Made by a program: the position numbers and the translations under genes
Source of the DNA: Clostridia bacterium
GTDB taxonomy: Bacteria; Bacillota; Clostridia; Christensenellales; Aristaeellaceae
Reading direction: 5' to 3'
Assembly: GCA_009776385.1 (NCBI GenBank)
Contig: WRFT01000144.1
Location: 1 to 5,092, forward strand
Length of the DNA: 5,092 bases
In this document: positions 1 to 5,092 of the stretch, piece by piece
Layout of the letters: every line of letters starts with the position of its first letter
Numbering within the stretch: the first letter of the stretch is position 1
Notes under the pieces: model-generated
Database searches by the model: none
Told to the model about the DNA's origin: nothing
What the model saw: the letters and a program-made list of their open reading frames with translations, nothing else

Positions 1-515
1 AGCCCGGCTGCCTGCAAGAACGAATAAACGATGGTGGACCCAACAAACTTAAAGCCCCGTTTCTTTAAATCGGCGCTGATTTGATCGGAAAGCGGTGTGG
101 AAGCGGGCATGGTTGAAAAATCCTCCCAATGGCCCACCACAGGCGTTTTGTTCACATAACGCCAAATGAACCGGTTAAAGCTTCCAAACTCCTTAACGAT
201 ATCCAAAAACAATCCCGCGTTGTTAATCGTCGCTTTTATTTTCAGCAAGTTTCTGATAATACCCGCGTCAGCCATCAGCGCTTGCACCTTTTCCTCGTCA
301 TACAAGGCGACTTTGGCAGGATCAAACCCGTCGAATGCTTCCCGGTACGCGTCTCTTTTTTTTAGTACCGTTTCCCATGAAAGACCCGCTTGCGCGCCCT
401 CCAGCGTGAGCATCTCAAACAGTTTGATATCGTCATGAATGGGACGTCCCCATTCATGGTCATGATAATCCGCATACAATGGGGTATGTCCGAAACACCT
501 GAATGGCTCACTCAT
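1..515 (-). CDS. tag: DNA-3-methyladenine glycosylase I (Tag), 3' end cut by window edge
   Basis: This enzyme removes 3-methyladenine from alkylated DNA, the first step of base excision repair in the cytoplasm. I translated the minus strand from the ATG at 515 and obtained 171 residues of open frame to the window edge. The product has the Tag signature throughout: RCFG at residues 6-9, YHDHEWG at 17-23, LEGAQAGLSW at 38-47, GIIRN at 85-89 and LKKRGFKFVG near 150-159. By alignment with E. coli Tag as remembered, Tyr17, Glu39 and Trp47 correspond to the base-recognition residues Tyr16, Glu38 and Trp46. Cys7 and His18 correspond to the N-terminal half of the structural zinc site. The family is usually about 185-190 residues, so roughly the last 15-20 residues, including the C-terminal His/Cys zinc ligands, lie outside the window. 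The start is supported by GAGGAG at 523-528, 7 nt upstream. The gene is divergent from argS. Family assignment is very secure. Confidence 0.95.
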   Translation of the reverse strand, partial: MSEPFRCFGHTPLYADYHDHEWGRPIHDDIKLFEMLTLEGAQAGLSWETVLKKRDAYREAFDGFDPAKVALYDEEKVQALMADAGIIRNLLKIKATINNAGLFLDIVKEFGSFNRFIWRYVNKTPVVGHWEDFSTMPASTPLSDQISADLKKRGFKFVGSTIVYSFLQAAG

Positions 516-522
516 ACTATCA

Positions 523-528
523 CTCCTC
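523..528 (-). promoter_or_regulatory. Ribosome binding site of tag
   Basis: On the minus strand this reads GAGGAG, 7 nt before the ATG at 515. It fixes the tag start, which also matches the expected N-terminus of the family just before the zinc-ligand cysteine. Confidence 0.8.
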
Positions 529-591
529 TTTCCGTAAAACATGCGTTTACTGCAAGCATGCACCCGAGTTTTTCCTATATGTTAACAATTC

Positions 592-611
592 GGAACGCTG
601 ACTCGCGTTTC
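592..611. promoter_or_regulatory. Inverted repeat covering the -35 region of the argS promoter (possible operator)
   Basis: AACGC at 594-598 and GCGTT at 605-609 form an exact inverted repeat around a 6-nt centre. After a G/T mismatch at 593/610 there is one further matching pair at 592/611. The element ends 15 bp before the -10 hexamer of argS, so a protein bound here would cover the -35 area. It lies in the shared tag/argS intergenic region. No regulator is known to me for this motif, and arms this short can arise by chance. Confidence 0.3.
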
Positions 612-623
612 CTGCGCGAAGCA

Positions 624-632
624 TGGTATAAT
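624..632 (+). promoter_or_regulatory. Extended -10 promoter of argS
   Basis: The sequence TGGTATAAT is a perfect extended -10 element: TGn followed by the consensus TATAAT at 627-632. No good TTGACA-like -35 lies at 16-18 bp spacing (the 18-bp position reads TCGCGT), which is typical of promoters that rely on the extended -10. Transcription would start near 639-641, giving a leader of only about 28 nt before the argS ATG. Confidence 0.8.
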
Positions 633-653
633 GTGAGCGGCTGATAAACGCTG

Positions 654-659
654 AAGGAG
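654..659 (+). promoter_or_regulatory. Ribosome binding site of argS
   Basis: AAGGAG lies 8 nt before the ATG at 668 and fixes the argS start. The short leader leaves no room for a T-box or other riboswitch. Confidence 0.85.
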
Positions 660-667
660 ACGGAAGG

Positions 668-2410
668 ATGCTTAAAAAACTGAGTGAGATGGTATCAAAT
701 GCCTTTGTTCAATGCGGGTATGACGCTTCAGTGGGTACCGTCATCGTCTCGGATCGTCCTGACTTGTGTCAGTTTCAATGCAATGGCGCGTTCATTGCCG
801 CTAAAAAAGCCAAAAAAGCGCCCATGTCCATCGCTGTTGATGCGGCGGATATTCTCAGGCAAAATCCTGCCATTCAAAGCGCGGAAGCGGTTGCGCCGGG
901 CTTTATCAACATAAAGGTGACGGATGCTTTCATCTTAGAGCTAATGAATCAACTGGCAGGCGACGCGTTCTATGGAATTCCGCAGCGGAAGGAGGCCATC
1001 CTGATAGATTACGGCGGGGCTAATGTGGCCAAACCCTTGCATATTGGTCATTTACGGGCGGCAATCATCGGGGAGTCGTTAAAAAGAATCGCGCGCGCAA
1101 TGGGCTGCAAGGTCATTGGGGATGTGCATCTGGGCGACTGGGGCTTGCAAATAGGCTTGGTGATGGCGGAACTGGAAACGCGGTTCCCGGACTGGGCATG
1201 CTTTAAGGACAGCTTCCGCCTGTCTGATGGTTTTTCACAAACCGTCAGCATAGATGAATTATGCGAAATCTACCCCTGCGCCAGCGAAAAAAGCAAACGG
1301 GACGAGGTTTTTCGCGGACGCGCTAAAGACATGACCGCGGATTTGCAATCGGGGCGGGAAGGGTATCTCGCGCTTTGGAAGGAAATAATGCGCGTTTCAA
1401 TCGAGGACCTTCAATCCAACTACAGCAAGCTGAATGTTTTTTTCGACGTGTGGTACGGAGAAAGTGACGCGGAGCAATACGTCCCGGAATTGATGCGGTC
1501 GCTTTCCGATCAGGGGCTCTTACGGGAAAGTGACGGCGCGTTGGTGGTGGATGTAGGGGAGGAAGGCGATAAAGCGGCCGTTCCGCCCATTATTATTAAA
1601 AAATCAGATCATTCCAACATGTATTCCACTACGGATTTGGCCACCCTCATCGGACGCCAGCGTGAGTTTGATCCCGATGCCATATGGTATGTCGTGGATA
1701 AAAGGCAGTCGCTGCACTTTACACAGGTTTTTCGCTGCGCGCGTAAAGCGGGCCTCATCCGGGCAGCGCTTGAGCATCTCGGGTTCGGCACCATGAACGG
1801 AAGCGATGGGAAGCCGTATAAAACGCGTGACGGCGGTGTGATGCGCTTGTCTGATTTTGTCACGGCCATCATTGACGCGGCGGGTGAAAAAATTGCCGAA
1901 TCCGGTTTTGTCACGGCCGCCGATCAAGACGATACGGCCCAAAAAGTGGCGGTAGCCGCCATCAAGTTTGGAGACCTAAACAATCATCGCCTAAAGGACT
2001 ATATTTTCGATATAGACAGGTTTCTGGCCTTTGAAGGTAAAACGGGGTCCTACCTCATTTATACGGTGACGCGTATCAACTCCATTTTAAAAAGAGTACC
2101 CGAAGCCGCCGATCGGAATACGCCCCATTTCAGCCGCGTTTATTCCGATATCGAACGCGATATCTTCCTGCACCTGCTGCTGACCGGCCAGGCCTTTCAA
2201 ACCGCGTTTAACGAACGGGCGCCTAATTTTATTTGCGATCACGCCTACAGGCTCGCCTCGCTTTTTTCCACCTTCTACCATGATTATCATGTTTCCGGCG
2301 AGACGGACATGGTGAAACGGGATGCGCGGATTGGCATGTGCGTCATGGTCAGATCCCTGCTTGTCAAGCTGTTGGACGTTCTGGGTATCCAGACCGTGGA
2401 AAGCATGTAA
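668..2410 (+). CDS. argS: Arginyl-tRNA synthetase
   Basis: This class I aminoacyl-tRNA synthetase attaches arginine to tRNA-Arg in the cytoplasm using ATP. The 580-residue product is the normal length (E. coli ArgRS is 577). Residues about 1-85 form the ArgRS-specific N-terminal tRNA-binding domain, with the typical QCNGAF segment at 37-42. The catalytic core carries the class I signature HIGH at 125-128 within AKPLHIGHLR, followed by GDVHLGDWGLQ at 151-161. The second ATP-binding loop is the KTRDGG form at 385-390, which replaces KMSKS in ArgRS. Residues about 430-475 (FEGKTGSYLIYT) lead into the all-helical DALR anticodon-binding domain, which ends in the expected short hydrophobic tail, here LLDVLGIQTVESM. 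The extended -10 promoter and strong ribosome binding site give a clear start. No terminator follows, so the downstream glycosylase is probably cotranscribed. The DYGGAN form of the segment before HIGH (DYGGPN in relatives I recall) suggests a clostridial-type ArgRS. Whether it is the only copy in the genome cannot be seen here. Confidence 0.97.
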   Translation: MLKKLSEMVSNAFVQCGYDASVGTVIVSDRPDLCQFQCNGAFIAAKKAKKAPMSIAVDAADILRQNPAIQSAEAVAPGFINIKVTDAFILELMNQLAGDAFYGIPQRKEAILIDYGGANVAKPLHIGHLRAAIIGESLKRIARAMGCKVIGDVHLGDWGLQIGLVMAELETRFPDWACFKDSFRLSDGFSQTVSIDELCEIYPCASEKSKRDEVFRGRAKDMTADLQSGREGYLALWKEIMRVSIEDLQSNYSKLNVFFDVWYGESDAEQYVPELMRSLSDQGLLRESDGALVVDVGEEGDKAAVPPIIIKKSDHSNMYSTTDLATLIGRQREFDPDAIWYVVDKRQSLHFTQVFRCARKAGLIRAALEHLGFGTMNGSDGKPYKTRDGGVMRLSDFVTAIIDAAGEKIAESGFVTAADQDDTAQKVAVAAIKFGDLNNHRLKDYIFDIDRFLAFEGKTGSYLIYTVTRINSILKRVPEAADRNTPHFSRVYSDIERDIFLHLLLTGQAFQTAFNERAPNFICDHAYRLASLFSTFYHDYHVSGETDMVKRDARIGMCVMVRSLLVKLLDVLGIQTVESM

Positions 2411-2448
2411 GTTTTAGCAAGCAATATCAATTATCGCCATACAAAACC

Positions 2449-2453
2449 GGAGG
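2449..2453 (+). promoter_or_regulatory. Ribosome binding site of the YcaQ-type glycosylase gene
   Basis: GGAGG lies 6 nt before the ATG at 2460. It supports that start over any internal ATG, although the first 18 or so residues look non-conserved and precede the family domain. The 49-bp gap after argS shows no promoter or terminator that I can support. Confidence 0.8.
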
Positions 2454-2459
2454 AAGGGT

Positions 2460-3701
2460 ATGAACGAAAACCATCATGATTCGCGGACAAACAGTCTCGC
2501 CGCGCCCCCGATAAACCTTACCCTTCGTCAGGCAAGGCGTTTTATTTTGTTAAAACAAGGCTTGTTCGGCGCGTATCGGTATAAGGGAAAGCAAGGCGTG
2601 CCGGCGTTTATTAAGAATACGGGCTGCGTACAGTACGATCCGGTAAACGTATGCTCAAGAAGCGCCGATATAACGCTTCATTCGCGGGTAAGCGGGTATA
2701 CAAAGGATATGCTTAACGAGCTGCTCTATCATGATCGCCGCTTGGTGGACTACTTTGATAAAAACCTTTCCATTTTTCCCGTGGAGGATTTGCCGGTTTT
2801 TTTAGATACTACCTTGGCGGGCGGGTACGCCGAGGCGTATGACCGACGCGGCGGGGACGCGGTTCAAAAGACAGTGCCGGTCATTCGGCGTCTGATTGAG
2901 GAACGCGGTCATGTATGCGCTGCGGATGTCGGCGTCGATGAGTCCATCGTGTGGTATTGGGGCGCGATGACCTCCTTACCGCGCGCGGCGCTGGAGTCTA
3001 TGTACTATCGTGGGGAACTCATCATCCATCATAAAAACGGAATGAATAAAAGTTACGCCTTTATGAAAGATTATGTACCCGCCGATATCCTCAACGCCGC
3101 GCTTCCCTATCAAAACGAGGGGGAGCGGATCGCCTGGCATGTTAAACGCAGAATCGGCGCGGTGGGTATGCTTTGGAACAGGGCGAGTGACGCGTGGCTG
3201 GGGCTAGGCTTAAAAGCCCCGGAACGGGAAGCCGCCTTCAAGCTGCTCCTGCGGCGCGGCATGATTCTGCCGGTATCGGTGGAAGGGATAAAGGAACCGC
3301 TTTTCATTAGGCAAGAAGATGAAGGTTTTATTAATGAGGCGTCATCGGGGCGAGCGGTATCCGCGCGTTGTGAATTACTCGCGCCGCTGGATAGTTTCCT
3401 TTGGGATAGAAAGCTCATCAAGACGCTCTTCGGGTTTGACTATACATGGGAAATATATACACCGCGTGAGAAACGGAAGTTCGGGGCTTATGTTCTGCCT
3501 GTCTTGTACGCAGACAGGCTTGTGGGCCGTGCGGAAATTATCTGTGACAGAAAAGCAAAAATCATGCATGTTAAGAATGTGTGGTATGAGGCGGACATCA
3601 AACAGACGAAGGGGTTGTCTGCCGCGTTGAAAAAAAGCCTTCAACGTTTCGCGGCGCTCAATGGCTGTGAGTCGATAGGGGCGCCGTTCCTTATTCCATA
3701 A
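2460..3701 (+). CDS. YcaQ/AlkX-type DNA glycosylase (HTH_42, AlkZ-like family)
   Basis: The family comprises winged-helix DNA glycosylases; characterised members (Streptomyces AlkZ, E. coli YcaQ, also called AlkX) excise N-alkylated bases and unhook DNA interstrand crosslinks. The 413-residue product starts with a His/Asn-rich, apparently unstructured segment (1-18), then the first winged-helix region with LTLRQARRFILLKQGL at 20-35. The catalytic motif region is GCVQYDPVNV at 55-64. It gives a Q-x-D triad (Gln58, Asp60), as in E. coli YcaQ, rather than the Q-x-Q of AlkZ. The middle (about 90-250) includes the family-typical YFDKNLSIFP at 98-107 and the aromatic stretch IVWYWGAM at 163-170. 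The C-terminal beta-barrel region is highly recognisable: LLAPLDSFLWDRKLI at 306-320, FGFDYTWEIYTPREKRKFG at 324-342, YVLPVLYADRLVGR at 344-357. It probably shares a transcript with argS and is followed directly by a terminator. Substrate specificity is inferred from the family only. Older annotation calls such proteins simply winged helix DNA-binding domain proteins. Confidence 0.92.
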   Translation: MNENHHDSRTNSLAAPPINLTLRQARRFILLKQGLFGAYRYKGKQGVPAFIKNTGCVQYDPVNVCSRSADITLHSRVSGYTKDMLNELLYHDRRLVDYFDKNLSIFPVEDLPVFLDTTLAGGYAEAYDRRGGDAVQKTVPVIRRLIEERGHVCAADVGVDESIVWYWGAMTSLPRAALESMYYRGELIIHHKNGMNKSYAFMKDYVPADILNAALPYQNEGERIAWHVKRRIGAVGMLWNRASDAWLGLGLKAPEREAAFKLLLRRGMILPVSVEGIKEPLFIRQEDEGFINEASSGRAVSARCELLAPLDSFLWDRKLIKTLFGFDYTWEIYTPREKRKFGAYVLPVLYADRLVGRAEIICDRKAKIMHVKNVWYEADIKQTKGLSAALKKSLQRFAALNGCESIGAPFLIP

Positions 3702-3722
3702 AGCGGGTGACATGCCGTTTGT

Positions 3723-3754
3723 GTCCGCGTTCATTGTAAACGCGGACTTTTTTT
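3723..3754 (+). terminator. Intrinsic terminator of the argS-glycosylase unit
   Basis: A perfect 9-bp stem, GTCCGCGTT (3723-3731) paired with AACGCGGAC (3739-3747), closes a 7-nt loop and is followed at once by seven T residues (3748-3754). It starts 21 bp after the glycosylase stop codon. There is no T tract on the other side, so it acts on plus-strand transcripts only. Confidence 0.95.
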
Positions 3755-3789
3755 GTGGTTTTGGGTGTGGTTGGCGATTGCGGCGCGGC

Positions 3790-3805
3790 TACAATTTAAG
3801 TTGTA
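3790..3805. promoter_or_regulatory. Near-palindrome overlapping a possible -10 element (candidate operator)
   Basis: TACAATTTAAGTTGTA is a 16-bp near-palindrome with arms TACAA and TTGTA, a TTAA centre and a single mismatched pair (3795/3800). Its left arm contains TACAAT (3790-3795), a plausible -10 for the surface-protein gene at 3894. No well-spaced -35 is evident: TTGGCG at 3771-3776 is only 13 bp from TACAAT, though 17 bp from the poorer hexamer ATTTAA at 3794-3799. A symmetrical site over a -10 is a common layout for repressor binding. Both promoter and operator roles are inferred. Confidence 0.35.
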
Positions 3806-3836
3806 ACGCAGGTCAATGAAAGAAGCGGCGCGCGGG

Positions 3837-3860
3837 CTGTCCGTGTGATGACACGGATGG
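3837..3860 (+). promoter_or_regulatory. Stem-loop in the untranslated leader of the surface-protein gene
   Basis: TCCGTGT (3840-3846) pairs exactly with ACACGGA (3851-3857) around a GATG tetraloop. In RNA the stem extends to 10 bp through two G-U pairs and one C-G pair. It is not followed by a T tract, so it is not an ordinary terminator. It lies about 33 nt before the start codon and could affect transcript stability or translation. I recognise no riboswitch family in the 3806-3893 leader. Confidence 0.4.
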
Positions 3861-3893
3861 GAATGCGGCGGGAACGCTGGAAAGGGATAGAAT

Positions 3894-3989
3894 ATGAAAA
3901 ATGGCGTTAAAAAAACCGTATGTGCCCTCATGGCTGTGTGGCTGATGATGAGTGTTGTTCATCCGGCCGCACTGGTTTCGCTATCGGCG
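3894..3989 (+). other. Predicted Sec signal peptide coding region
   Basis: These bases encode residues 1-32. Basic residues Lys2, Lys6 and Lys7 precede a hydrophobic stretch (VCALMAVWLMMSVV), then a Pro-containing region ending in VSLSA before the acidic mature segment. The exact cleavage site is uncertain, anywhere between residues 25 and 32, because no ideal A-x-A is present. Confidence 0.75.
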
Positions 3990-5092
3990 GAATGGGATAA
4001 CGGGGGTGTATGGGATGAAGGACTGTCATCCGGTTTTAGTATGTTCGCAGAATGGGATTATTCGCAAAACGATGGTTGGCCTGATGATACGTGGGATGAT
4101 GCCGCGCAAGACGAAGCAATAAAGAGAAACCCGTCAGCATCATTACCGGATGACAATAACATCCCTGCGGATAAACAAAAAGACGTAAATCTACCGGTGG
4201 ACTCCGGCACCGCTGAAGCACAAAAAGCGGATGTTCATACAAACGGCAGCATCAGCGGCTGTGTGTGGGTTGATGATTCCGGCAGCTGCAATCATCAAAA
4301 CAGTCCGTTGCCAGGTTTCGAGGTGTTTTTGTATCGCGCGGCAGATTTAGCCGCGTACAGGAGTCTGTCGTCAGCGGAACGCATAGCCGGCAGTCTTCCC
4401 GTTCCCATACTAACGGATAGGACCAATCATCATGGTGTATACCGTTTTGCCGGCTTGACGGCGGGTCAATATGTATTGGCTGTTTCATCTGCAAAGGTTG
4501 ACGGAGAAAAGTATTTACCGCCGACCACACTCACCGCGCATAACAAGTTTATGGTCGAATTGGATTTTTGCTCGACATCGGCGATAACCTCGGTCATAAT
4601 ATTGGAGCAAAATCAAAACGTTACCCATATTGACGCGGTCATGCGGCATTGGTGGGAAGAAACGTCAAATCAGCCGTGCTCTGATGGGCATGAAGCGAAT
4701 AGCGGTGACGCCGATTCACAGCCATTGACAGATACATCCGTGTCTGATGAAGAAACAGATGTCGATGCGGACGCTGCCAAAGAGACAGTCAGTGTAGATG
4801 AAGAGCGGCAGGATGCCGATGAGGACAACGATTCATTCAACATATCGGAAGATATAAACGATGCGGATAATAACGATGCTTCCGGTGAATCGGATGATTT
4901 TGAAATGCCGGATGTGACCGTTGCGCCCGACAATAAAACACATAATATGTCTGATATGACGGATGAATCCGATATAACTGATGAAACGGATGAACTTGCC
5001 GCGCCCGGTGTGCCCGATACGGCGGAAGAACCCGACACAGCCGATACGATGGATGAATCCGATGTATTCGATGAACCTGATGAACCCGACGA
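3894..5092 (+). CDS. Secreted or surface protein with SdrD B/Cna B-like module and acidic repeat tail, 3' end cut by window edge
   Basis: The frame from ATG 3894 stays open to the window edge (399 residues). AAAGGG at 3881-3886, 7 nt upstream, serves as ribosome binding site. Residues 1-32 look like a Sec signal peptide: lysines at 2, 6 and 7, a hydrophobic core at about 8-31, and likely cleavage near residue 32. Residues 33-75 are rich in Trp and Asp (Trp34, 40, 54, 62, 67), with AEWD occurring twice. Residues 118-251 form a beta-sandwich module of the SdrD B/Cna B kind: GSISGCVWVDD at 118-128, PLPGFEVFLYR at 138-148, GVYRFAGLTAGQYVL at 181-195, and the typical module end NVTHIDAV at 242-249. 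The usual calcium-loop aspartates after VW are mostly missing, and no clear Lys/Asn isopeptide pair is visible. From about 262 onward the chain is low complexity and very acidic: 47 Asp+Glu among residues 282-399. Such proteins are usually cell-surface or adhesive; the anchor, if any, lies beyond the window. It forms its own unit after the terminator. The specific function is unknown. Confidence 0.85.
   Translation, partial: MKNGVKKTVCALMAVWLMMSVVHPAALVSLSAEWDNGGVWDEGLSSGFSMFAEWDYSQNDGWPDDTWDDAAQDEAIKRNPSASLPDDNNIPADKQKDVNLPVDSGTAEAQKADVHTNGSISGCVWVDDSGSCNHQNSPLPGFEVFLYRAADLAAYRSLSSAERIAGSLPVPILTDRTNHHGVYRFAGLTAGQYVLAVSSAKVDGEKYLPPTTLTAHNKFMVELDFCSTSAITSVIILEQNQNVTHIDAVMRHWWEETSNQPCSDGHEANSGDADSQPLTDTSVSDEETDVDADAAKETVSVDEERQDADEDNDSFNISEDINDADNNDASGESDDFEMPDVTVAPDNKTHNMSDMTDESDITDETDELAAPGVPDTAEEPDTADTMDESDVFDEPDEPD
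4962..5087 (+). repeat. Degenerate Asp/Glu-rich repeat in the surface-protein tail, two copies 90 bp apart
   Basis: The 12-codon segments at 4962-4997 and 5052-5087 encode DESDITDETDEL and DESDVFDEPDEP, in phase and exactly 30 codons apart. At DNA level they share an identical 13-base core, GGATGAATCCGAT (4961-4973 and 5051-5063), plus two further GATGAA blocks. This suggests duplication of a 90-bp unit or repeated expansion of a D-E-x-D pattern. The second copy reaches the window edge, so more copies may follow. Confidence 0.6.

Noticed and set aside
129..438. Plus-strand open frames opposite tag
   Set aside because: They lie wholly antisense to the strongly conserved tag frame, have no ribosome binding site, and give no recognisable protein.
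541..561. CATGC...GCATG inverted repeat in the tag leader
   Set aside because: Only 5-bp arms with an 11-nt unmatched centre; too weak to call an operator.
516..591. A promoter for tag on the minus strand
   Set aside because: I looked for -35/-10 pairs and found only weak matches (for example TTGTTA with no -10 at the right spacing), so I do not call one.
390..644. Plus-strand open frame spanning the 5' part of tag and the intergenic region
   Set aside because: It runs through the tag start and ends at the argS promoter; composition and lack of a ribosome binding site mark it as chance.
516..667. T-box or riboswitch controlling argS
   Set aside because: The consensus -10 at 627-632 leaves a leader of only about 28 nt, too short for a T-box, and no T-box sequence is visible upstream.
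2147..2164. Perfect 7-bp inverted repeat GATATCG/CGATATC inside argS
   Set aside because: It lies in a conserved coding region with no T tract, and similar short palindromes occur by chance in coding DNA.
3375..3734. Minus-strand open frames opposite the YcaQ-type gene and over the terminator
   Set aside because: They are shadows of the conserved plus-strand frame; the terminator hairpin lies inside the start of one of them.
3806..3893. Cyclic di-GMP or other known riboswitch before the surface-protein gene
   Set aside because: The conserved core bases of GEMM-I, fluoride and preQ1 classes are not present; only a simple stem-loop can be supported.
4670..5038. Ser/Val-rich minus-strand open frame of 122 residues opposite the acidic tail
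   Set aside because: The Ser-rich composition is the complement of GAT/GAA-rich codons on the plus strand. The plus-strand frame has a start, ribosome binding site, signal peptide and domain.

Overview
The window reads as a chromosomal segment of a Gram-positive bacterium, most likely a member of the Clostridia (Bacillota). The reasons are strong AGGAGG-type ribosome binding sites, a consensus extended -10 promoter, an ArgRS whose sequence resembles the form I associate with Clostridia, and a secreted protein with an SdrD B-like module. The taxonomic call is an inference from style and remembered family resemblance, not from a database comparison.

Layout. Positions 1-515 (minus strand) carry most of tag, DNA-3-methyladenine glycosylase I; its C-terminus lies beyond the left edge. 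A 152-bp divergent intergenic region (516-667) holds the ribosome binding site of tag, and an extended -10 promoter and ribosome binding site for argS. argS (668-2410, plus strand) encodes a full-length arginyl-tRNA synthetase. After a 49-bp gap with no terminator comes a YcaQ/AlkX-type (HTH_42, AlkZ-like) DNA glycosylase (2460-3701). A strong intrinsic terminator (3723-3754) closes this argS-glycosylase unit. After a leader of about 140 bp with a near-palindrome and a stem-loop, a fourth gene starts at 3894 and runs off the right edge. It encodes an exported protein with a signal peptide, a Trp/Asp-rich N-terminal segment, one SdrD B/Cna B-like beta-sandwich module, and an extremely acidic, repeat-containing tail.

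How the genes relate. The two DNA glycosylases flanking argS belong to unrelated folds (Tag is helix-hairpin-helix, YcaQ is winged-helix), but both families excise alkylated bases. The locus therefore combines a tRNA-charging housekeeping enzyme with two alkylation-repair enzymes, one of them probably cotranscribed with argS. The surface protein is a separate transcription unit with no visible functional link. I see no CRISPR array, tRNA, rRNA, insertion sequence or phage gene. The most interesting items are the glycosylase pairing around argS and the unusual acidic surface protein; nothing here clearly demonstrates a new biological system.
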